A stretch of DNA of 5,525 nucleotides from an uncultured Lachnospiraceae bacterium. Lineage in GTDB: Bacteria > Bacillota > Clostridia > Lachnospirales > Lachnospiraceae. The stretch's first letter is position 1. The number at the start of each line of letters is the position of its first letter. Below are positions 1-4,621 of this stretch, piece after piece. The translations under genes were made by a program, and so were the position numbers. The DNA lies in contig CAMKMR010000135.1 of NCBI GenBank assembly GCA_946413945.1, forward strand, positions 1 to 5,525. Direction: 5' to 3'. The notes beneath the pieces were generated by a model. The model saw only the letters and a program-made list of their open reading frames with translations. It was not told where the DNA came from and ran no database searches.

Positions 1-2
1 AC

Positions 3-461
3 AAAGTTGAGATAAAACAAGAACCGGAAGAAATCACAGCCTGCATTGATGCATTTTGTGCAGAAGCAGAAAAGGATGAAGTTTTATTAAAAGAAGATCC
101 TGATCATCTTGAAAATGTTGCTCGTAAACTTCTTATCATAAACAATAAAGAAGCTATGGATACGATCAATAAGGATAGAAAACTTCTTGAAAAGTATAAG
201 GCACTTATCGGAAAGTACCGTAATTTAAAAGTAATGGTAATAATAAGCTGTATCGACGATGTAAAGCAGGGATATACCAATGTTGATGTTCAAAAATCGG
301 TAATAGAATCAAGAAATGTTATGTTCCTCGATTCTATAAATCAGATAAGGATCATGGAAACTCAGCCTTCTGCAAAGAGAGAATTTGCTAAGCCTTTAAC
401 AAAGAATGAAGGACTTTTTTATAAAGATGGAGAGTTTAAGAAGTATAAGCTGCTGGTATAA
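3..461 (+). CDS. essC: C-terminal end of an EssC-like type VII secretion ATPase (5' partial)
   Basis: The reading frame is open from the window edge to TAA at 459-461, giving the last 152 residues of a larger protein. EssC is the membrane-anchored FtsK/SpoIIIE-type motor of the T7SSb secretion machine in Firmicutes. The visible part fits its last, degenerate ATPase domain. A hydrophobic strand, LLIINN (partial residues 43-48), stands where Walker B would be, with NN in place of the acidic pair. It is followed by a basic helix, the strand VMVIISCIDD (77-86), the GYTNVDVQK segment, RNVMFLDS (104-111) and the tail EGLFYKDGEFKKYK (136-149). This matches the EssC ending I recall, in which a conserved Asp-containing strand is followed by a Lys-rich segment and a glycine-aromatic 'gd.yyi....ikiK' tail. 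No intact Walker A is expected in this part. Another FtsK-like ATPase is possible. The next gene starts 85 bp downstream and may be cotranscribed. Confidence 0.7.
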   Translation, partial: KVEIKQEPEEITACIDAFCAEAEKDEVLLKEDPDHLENVARKLLIINNKEAMDTINKDRKLLEKYKALIGKYRNLKVMVIISCIDDVKQGYTNVDVQKSVIESRNVMFLDSINQIRIMETQPSAKREFAKPLTKNEGLFYKDGEFKKYKLLV

Positions 462-546
462 GTTTATGAAGCTTATAAGAAAGTAAAAATAATCGTTAAA
501 TAATTAAAAGGTAAAAAGAAAAAAAGGAATTATAAAAGGTGTGAAT

Positions 547-1290
547 ATGGGAAAGTATTATTTTTATAATGAGAATTACAAGAAAGATGAAGGTTTACAG
601 GCATTTTCAGTTACAGATTCGGGAAAGATGTATTTTTATAATATAGATTTTCCATGTTTCAGGGAAGTGTTTGATTTAACAAATGAATATCATGTTACTA
701 ATATTTCTGGCTCTTCGCTCGGGACAGCGAGGGTTTTGTTTGAGGCAGTGAATAGAAAAAGAGATATAAGGATTTATTATGACTATGTAAAAAGTAATCA
801 TTTGTTCGACATAGTGATAGACAAACATCTGGAAGATAAAGCTGGCAGGGAAATTAAAAGAATTGTTTCTATAAGGGAATTTAAAACATTTGCGATAGTA
901 AAATATCGATTTAATTATCCAAACGGTAAGGAGGAAGCAGAAGAAATAAATATCAGTAGGAGATTGGATGGATATGACGAGCTTATTTCGGAAATGAAAA
1001 AATTCAGAGATAGAACCAAAAATATTTGCGCAAAATGTGGGGGCTTTATAGTTAATGGCAGATGTGAGAAATGTAATAGTACTGAAATTGCCAAGGAAAA
1101 GAATATACGTGGAGTATTAATCGGATTGGGGGCATCAATATTAATTACGTTAGCGGCTATTGGAATGGAATTCACAGATATGGCTCAGAGTACTGGCAGA
1201 GTGATCATGATAATAAGTAGAGTGATGCTTCTTCTTGGAATAGTTGGAATATCATTCTGTGGAATATATTATAACAAATGGTCAAAATAG
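547..1290 (+). CDS. Zinc-ribbon membrane protein of unknown function, two C-terminal transmembrane helices
   Basis: I do not recognise this 247-residue protein. The ATG at 547 is preferred because AAGGTG (536-541) lies 5 bases before it. An in-frame GTG at 541 would overlap that site and give 249 residues. Numbered from the ATG, residues 1-155 form a soluble, charged, strand-rich region. It ends in a helix after ISRRLDGYDELISEMKKF, somewhat like the end of a bacterial PH-like domain (weak impression only). A CxxC-x8-CxxC zinc ribbon follows, with Cys161, Cys164, Cys173 and Cys176. Two hydrophobic helices at about 189-207 and 219-242 are separated by a short polar loop, and the protein ends in a short basic tail. 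The likely topology is a cytosolic N-terminal domain with zinc finger, anchored by a C-terminal hairpin. Its place after the EssC end suggests a T7SSb accessory or immunity role, but this is inference from context only. Confidence 0.8.
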   Translation: MGKYYFYNENYKKDEGLQAFSVTDSGKMYFYNIDFPCFREVFDLTNEYHVTNISGSSLGTARVLFEAVNRKRDIRIYYDYVKSNHLFDIVIDKHLEDKAGREIKRIVSIREFKTFAIVKYRFNYPNGKEEAEEINISRRLDGYDELISEMKKFRDRTKNICAKCGGFIVNGRCEKCNSTEIAKEKNIRGVLIGLGASILITLAAIGMEFTDMAQSTGRVIMIISRVMLLLGIVGISFCGIYYNKWSK

Positions 1291-1389
1291 ACGAATGGAA
1301 GATTTCGATAAAGGTCTTTAATTTTTGTTATTGAAAGTAATATGATTCTAGTTGTTCTCAGAGTTTCGGTTAGAAGTTGTTAGTTATTT

Positions 1390-1427
1390 TTTTGTTACTG
1401 CCGGAAACGTTTTCAGCAGTAACAGAA
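1390..1427. promoter_or_regulatory. 38-bp dyad with LacI/CcpA-like core (hairpin or operator)
   Basis: The arms TGTTACTGC (1393-1401) and GCAGTAACA (1416-1424) are perfect inverted repeats. The pairing extends outward by three more pairs (one of them G-U) to 1390/1427. After one mismatch it continues inward to the central CG at 1408-1409. The 14-base core at 1402-1415, CGGAAACGTTTTCA, matches the catabolite-response pattern TGNAANCGNTNNCA at every fixed position except the first. No U-run follows on either strand, so a plain intrinsic terminator is unlikely. It may be an operator for a LacI-family regulator or a stable RNA hairpin about 90 bases before the 114-residue gene. The rest of the 1291-1518 gap shows only a possible -10 box (TATAAT, 1490-1495) with no clear -35. 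Confidence 0.5.
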
Positions 1428-1518
1428 TGATTTACAATGATTAGAATATAGAAAAGTCAATTAGCAACAAGGAAAATTTAGCTTTTGATTATAATAAAAT
1501 TTTGGAGATTATAAAATA

Positions 1519-1863
1519 ATGGCGGGAGATTTAAGTTTTTGGAAATATAAAAAAGGTGTGGTTGAGAATGATGACGAGGTGTACGTAAGGCTTTCATCAG
1601 GTGATTTTTTAGAAAATGTGGAAGTATTACCGACAAATAATATTATCAAGGATATAAATAAAAAATTTTATGGGTGGAATTGGATAGATGAAAATCACTT
1701 AGAGTTTGACGATCAAGTGATGGAGTTATTTATTACCGATCAATTTGTCAGAGTTGATTGTTATAATGTTACATATGAAAATATGAATTTGATTATAGAT
1801 ATAATGGCTAAATATGAATGTCCATTATACGATTCGACTATTTCGGTTAGGTTTGAATTGTGA
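1519..1863 (+). CDS. Small immunity-type protein, probable partner of a polymorphic or T7SS toxin
   Basis: This complete 114-residue soluble protein starts at ATG 1519, with GGAG at 1504-1507 (spacing 11, rather long). It has no signal peptide or membrane segment. It resembles a widespread family of small uncharacterised proteins that I recall by their conserved ends. The N-terminus is DLSFWKY (residues 4-10), the middle has an aromatic segment GWNW (52-55), then FITDQFVRVDCY (71-82). The helix ENMNLIIDIMAKYE leads to the C-terminal CPLYDSTISVRFE (101-113). Such acidic, aromatic-rich single-domain proteins are often encoded beside polymorphic toxins and are thought to be cytosolic immunity proteins. 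The position downstream of an EssC end fits that role, but no toxin gene is in view, so it would be an orphan or spare immunity gene. Family membership is from memory and the function is inferred. Confidence 0.8.
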   Translation: MAGDLSFWKYKKGVVENDDEVYVRLSSGDFLENVEVLPTNNIIKDINKKFYGWNWIDENHLEFDDQVMELFITDQFVRVDCYNVTYENMNLIIDIMAKYECPLYDSTISVRFEL

Positions 1864-1943
1864 TATTTATGAAGTAAAAGATGAAAAAGCAGAATTAAAC
1901 TCTGATCAAAAATGTGGCAGACAGAATAGAGAGAAATAGATAA

Positions 1944-2137
1944 GTGAAACAATATGAAATGCATTTTACAAATGAATATACTGAAGAAATAATTAACGAT
2001 TTAGCAGATGTTTTTGAATTTACTATGATAAATTAGTAGAAATTTCAGAAAAGAATATGTTAAAGTTATTCATAGGGAATATAGTTCAATTCTTCTTAGG
2101 TTATGCGTTTAACCTCTTGCCAAATAAGGAAAGTTAG
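1944..2137 (+). pseudogene. Small frameshifted gene remnant
   Basis: From GTG 1944 (or ATG 1959) the frame reads KQYEMHFTNEYTEEIINDL... through DVFEF and then stops at TAG 2034-2036. Moving to the next frame at about 2019-2022, as if one T were missing from a T-run, gives a continuous reading of FYYDKLVEISEKN, then LFIGNIVQFFLGYAFNLLPNKES, ending at TAG 2135-2137. The joined product would be about 64 residues: an acidic helix-rich start, then a hydrophobic segment. I do not recognise the family. A single-base deletion in a former immunity or accessory gene is the simplest reading, but chance open frames in AT-rich DNA cannot be excluded. No good ribosome binding site precedes it. The flanking 1864-1943 stretch shows nothing further. 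Confidence 0.35.
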
Positions 2138-2145
2138 GTAATAAT
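2117..2145 (+). promoter_or_regulatory. Predicted sigma-A-type promoter of the acetyltransferase gene
   Basis: The -35 TTGCCA (2117-2122) and -10 AATAAT (2140-2145) are separated by 17 bases, and each matches the consensus at five of six positions. A start near 2152 would give a leader of roughly 40 bases before ATG 2194. The -35 box lies in the last codons of the broken small gene, so the acetyltransferase appears to be transcribed on its own. Confidence 0.5.
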
Positions 2146-2193
2146 CATAAATAGGAAAATAATAGATCCAGGAAGTTTTATAGGAGATTTTAT

Positions 2194-2988
2194 ATGGAAA
2201 AGTTTATGACAACGGTTACTAAAGAAGATATAAAAAAATCATTAAAAGAGTTAGGTCTTTCTAGTGGAGATACTGTTATGGTACATACTTCACTTGGAAG
2301 TATAGGTTATGTATGCGGTGGAGCTCAGGGTGTTATTGAAGCTTTAATCGAGACAGTTGGCAGTGAAGGAACAATTATGATGCCGACTCAGTCATGGAAG
2401 AATCTCGACCCGGAAGATGGCGTTCATTGGACTATCTCAAAGGATGACTGGCAGATCATAAGAGACAACTGGCCTGCATATGATAAGGCTATAACTCCTA
2501 CTAATACAATGGGTGCCGTTGCAGAAATGTTTAGAAGCTGGCCTGGGGCTTTAAGAAGTGATCATCCAGCCAGATCTGTTGCTGCATGGGGAAAACATGC
2601 TGAGTATCTTACAAAAGATCATGACCTTTCTAATATCTTTGGAGAGGGTTCACCTATTGCAAAATTATATGAATTAAATGCCAAAGTACTTCTTATTGGC
2701 GTTGGATATGATAAGAATACATCTATTCATCTTGCAGATGTTAGAGCTGAGTATCCTGGAAAACATAACTGCACTGAATATAGTGCTATTATGGAAAATG
2801 GAAAGAGAGTTTGGAAGGCATATGATACTCTCTTTGTTGATGGAGAAGATTTTGAGGCAATTGGAGAAGCATTTGAAGCAGAATGTGCTGTTTCACATGC
2901 TAAAGCAGGTGATGCTGAACTTAGACTTATGGATCAGCGTGAATTAGTTGATTTTTCTGTAGAATGGATTGAAAAAAACAGAAAGTAA
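2194..2988 (+). CDS. AAC(3)-family (YokD/FrbF-type) N-acetyltransferase
   Basis: This 264-residue protein belongs to the Antibiotic_NAT family, cytosolic enzymes that move acetyl from acetyl-CoA to an amine, classically the 3-amino group of aminoglycosides. The start at ATG 2194 is fixed by AGGAG (2182-2186), 7 bases upstream. A second ATG at 2206 is less well placed. Family motifs appear in the usual order: VMVHTSLGSIG (28-38) with the following CGGAQGVIEAL helix, MMPTQSW (62-68), PTNTMGAVAEMFR (102-114), RSDHPARSVAAWG (121-133) with the conserved His124, GEGSPIAKLY (150-159) and LLIGVGYDKNTSIHLAD (166-182) with the conserved His179. The length is normal for the family and the sequence is intact. 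Members range from true resistance enzymes (AacC) to housekeeping or biosynthetic ones (YokD, FrbF), and motifs alone do not separate these. The gene has its own promoter and no partner in the window, so a resistance phenotype should not be assumed. Confidence 0.92.
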   Translation: MEKFMTTVTKEDIKKSLKELGLSSGDTVMVHTSLGSIGYVCGGAQGVIEALIETVGSEGTIMMPTQSWKNLDPEDGVHWTISKDDWQIIRDNWPAYDKAITPTNTMGAVAEMFRSWPGALRSDHPARSVAAWGKHAEYLTKDHDLSNIFGEGSPIAKLYELNAKVLLIGVGYDKNTSIHLADVRAEYPGKHNCTEYSAIMENGKRVWKAYDTLFVDGEDFEAIGEAFEAECAVSHAKAGDAELRLMDQRELVDFSVEWIEKNRK

Positions 2989-3091
2989 AACGAAACATAA
3001 AAAATGACAAAATATTAAGTATATAGAAAGAAAAACATATATTCAACATAAAAAAATCAGAAATAATAAGGGAATTACTTAATACAACAAA

Positions 3092-3121
3092 TTGACATAG
3101 CTAGTAAAATTATGCAAGATA
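3092..3121 (+). promoter_or_regulatory. Possible weak promoter of the alcohol dehydrogenase gene
   Basis: A perfect -35 hexamer TTGACA is at 3092-3097. At 17-18 bases spacing the -10 region (CAAGAT/AAGATA, 3115-3121) is poor, although a TG at 3113-3114 could act as an extended -10. A promoter with a perfect -35 and a weak -10 often depends on an activator, but this call is tentative. The remainder of the 2989-3209 gap is very A-rich, and no convincing terminator follows the acetyltransferase gene. Confidence 0.3.
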
Positions 3122-3147
3122 GTAAGTAAGAAAAAAAATTATATTGA

Positions 3148-3176
3148 GAAAAATAAGAGATAATCTCTTATTTTTC
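3148..3176. promoter_or_regulatory. Perfect 29-bp palindrome in the dehydrogenase leader
   Basis: GAAAAATAAGAGAT (3148-3161) and its exact reverse complement (3163-3176) flank a single central A at 3162. As RNA this gives a 13-bp, GC-poor stem with a three-base loop and U5 near its end. It sits 19 bases before the GGGAGG ribosome binding site of the dehydrogenase. If it were an efficient terminator, no room would remain for a dehydrogenase promoter after it. A repressor operator or an attenuator-like leader element is therefore more likely. Confidence 0.5.
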
Positions 3177-3209
3177 AGCAATAGAAATTGATTTTGGGAG
3201 GTAAAAGTT

Positions 3210-4373
3210 ATGCATAATTTTGATTATCAGACACCCACAAGGCTTATTTTTGGAAAAGGAGTTATAGAAAAACTTCCTGAGGTTATGAAGCAGTTTGGAA
3301 AGAAGGTCCTTCTTACATATGGAGGGGGAAGTATTAAGAAGATCGGCCTTTATGACGAAGTTATAAAACTTCTTTCGGATTTTGAGATATTTGAACTGCC
3401 CGGTATTCAGCCAAATCCTAAGTATGATCCAAGTGTCCTTAACGGCGTTAAGATCTGTAAAGAAAATGATATCGATGTTATCCTTGCGGTTGGTGGTGGA
3501 AGTGTGCTTGACTGTTCTAAAGCTATTGCAACTGGAGCAAAGTATGATAAAGATCCATGGGATCTGATCACATATAAGGCCTTTGCAACAGATTCTATCC
3601 CTATTGTGGATATTATCACTCTTGCGGCAACAGGCAGCGAATATGATTGTGGAGGCGTCATATCAAGAACAGATACCAATGATAAGATTGGTTATATGGA
3701 TAGGCATAATTTTCCGGTGGTATCATTTCTTGATCCAACATATACTTTTACCGTTTCAAAGAAGCAGACTGCTGCAGGTTGCGCAGACGCTATAAGCCAT
3801 ATTATGGAGCAGTATTTCTGCGAGGATTCAAATATGCTTAATGATGGCTTCATGGAAGCGGCTATAAAGAGCCTTATGATAAATACAAAAAAATGTCTGG
3901 ATAATCCTGAGGATTATGAAGCAAGAGCGGAAATGATGCTGGCTTGCACATATGGCTGTAATGGCATTTATTCTTTGGGAAACTCTAAGTCAGGATGGCC
4001 ACTCCATGGAATGGAACATGCACTTTCTGCATATTACGATATAACTCATGGTGAGGGACTTGCTATACTTATACCGCGCTGGATGAATCATGTGCTGAGT
4101 GAAAAGACAGTAGACCGGATTATAAAATATGGTATTAATGTTTTTAATCTCGACCCCAATAGAGAAAAGCTTGATATTGCTGAAGATACGATAGATCTAA
4201 CATTTAAATTCTTTGAATCTATTGGAATTCCAATGTATCTAAGACAGGTGGGAATAGATGAGAAAAGAATTTATGAAATGGCTGAACATGTACAGGAATG
4301 GGAAAAGCTTGATAATGCCTGGGCGCCATTATCTGTGGATGATATAGCTGAAATCTTTAAAGCTTCATTATAG
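3210..4373 (+). CDS. Iron-containing (group III) alcohol dehydrogenase, YqhD/BdhA-like
   Basis: This is a cytosolic NAD(P)H-dependent dehydrogenase that reduces aldehydes such as butyraldehyde to alcohols at a bound Zn or Fe. Its 387 residues equal the length of E. coli YqhD, and it aligns with that protein from memory along the whole length. The N-terminus has TPTRLIFGKG (8-17), then the nucleotide-binding segment LLTYGGGSIKKIG (34-46), AVGGGSVLDCSKAIA (93-107) and TLAATGSE (137-144). The metal ligands are Asp193, His197, His266 and His280, matching YqhD Asp194/His198/His267/His281, and the further conserved His270 is present. The TYGGGS and ATGSE segments favour NADPH, as in YqhD, over NADH. 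The start at ATG 3210 is set by GGGAGG (3196-3201), 8 bases upstream. It is preceded by a perfect palindrome and followed by a strong terminator, so it is probably a single-gene unit. In a fermenting anaerobe it would serve redox balance or aldehyde removal; the substrate is inferred. Confidence 0.95.
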   Translation: MHNFDYQTPTRLIFGKGVIEKLPEVMKQFGKKVLLTYGGGSIKKIGLYDEVIKLLSDFEIFELPGIQPNPKYDPSVLNGVKICKENDIDVILAVGGGSVLDCSKAIATGAKYDKDPWDLITYKAFATDSIPIVDIITLAATGSEYDCGGVISRTDTNDKIGYMDRHNFPVVSFLDPTYTFTVSKKQTAAGCADAISHIMEQYFCEDSNMLNDGFMEAAIKSLMINTKKCLDNPEDYEARAEMMLACTYGCNGIYSLGNSKSGWPLHGMEHALSAYYDITHGEGLAILIPRWMNHVLSEKTVDRIIKYGINVFNLDPNREKLDIAEDTIDLTFKFFESIGIPMYLRQVGIDEKRIYEMAEHVQEWEKLDNAWAPLSVDDIAEIFKASL

Positions 4374-4456
4374 AAAAACTATGATCATTAAAATAGTAAT
4401 TGTTTTAAAGTGATTAATTATTTGAGAGATATTTTTAAGAAATTGATATTTTAGGA

Positions 4457-4499
4457 AAAGCGGCCTTGATCTGATTTTTGAGATTAAGGCCGCTTTCTT
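4457..4499 (+). terminator. Rho-independent terminator after the alcohol dehydrogenase
   Basis: AAAGCGGCCTT (4457-4467) pairs perfectly with AAGGCCGCTTT (4486-4496). Five further pairs, one of them G-U, close an 8-base T-rich loop at 4473-4480. The 16-bp GC-rich stem is followed by a short TTTCTT tail. The A-run on the left side of the stem gives some U-run on the opposite strand, so it may work both ways. It lies 83 bases after the stop codon and separates the dehydrogenase unit from the lipoprotein unit. Confidence 0.88.
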
Positions 4500-4539
4500 A
4501 AGAATTCACAATAATTCCATACATATTGCGGATATTTAA

Positions 4540-4568
4540 TTGATAAAAAAGCTTGGCTGTGATAGATT
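4540..4568 (+). promoter_or_regulatory. Predicted extended -10 promoter of the lipoprotein gene
   Basis: TTGATA (4540-4545) and TAGATT (4563-4568) are spaced by 17 bases. A TG at 4560-4561, one base before the -10, completes an extended -10 motif. Transcription would begin near 4575, leaving a leader of roughly 47 bases that includes AAGGGG (4605-4610) before ATG 4622. Confidence 0.5.
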
Positions 4569-4621
4569 ATGAGTGAATTTGAAATATTGTCTAGAATTCT
4601 TAAAAAGGGGAAAATTAATCT

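Noticed and set aside
457..477. AT-rich hairpin at the EssC stop codon as a terminator
   Set aside because: The stem TATAAGTTT/AAGCTTATA has only one or two GC pairs and is followed by A-rich sequence, not a U-run.
541..549. GTG at 541 as start of the zinc-ribbon membrane protein
   Set aside because: AAGGTG at 536-541 is ideally placed for ATG 547 and would overlap a GTG start. The nearest alternative site for the GTG is about 13 bases away.
915..1175. Antisense open frame of 86 codons
   Set aside because: It lies wholly opposite the zinc-ribbon membrane protein gene, has a low-complexity Ile/Ser/Leu-rich product and shows no family motif.
1390..1427. Strong hairpin read as an intrinsic terminator of the membrane-protein gene
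   Set aside because: The T-run lies before the stem on the + strand, not after it, and no U-run follows the stem on either strand.
1761..1964. Antisense open frame of 67 codons
   Set aside because: It overlaps the end of the immunity-type gene and the AT-rich gap. The product is hydrophobic and His/Leu/Ser-rich with no recognisable motif.
2678..2947. Second + strand open frame inside the acetyltransferase gene
   Set aside because: It is an out-of-frame shadow. The acetyltransferase frame carries conserved motifs such as NTSIHLAD across the same bases.
2989..3209. Rex-type redox operator before the alcohol dehydrogenase
   Set aside because: No TTGTGAA-N4-TTCACAA-like site is present. The only strong symmetry is the AAGAGAT-type palindrome, which does not resemble it.
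3382..3795. Shadow open frames on both strands inside the dehydrogenase gene
   Set aside because: The dehydrogenase frame holds the GGGS, ATGSE and metal-ligand motifs through this stretch. The other frames give no sensible protein.
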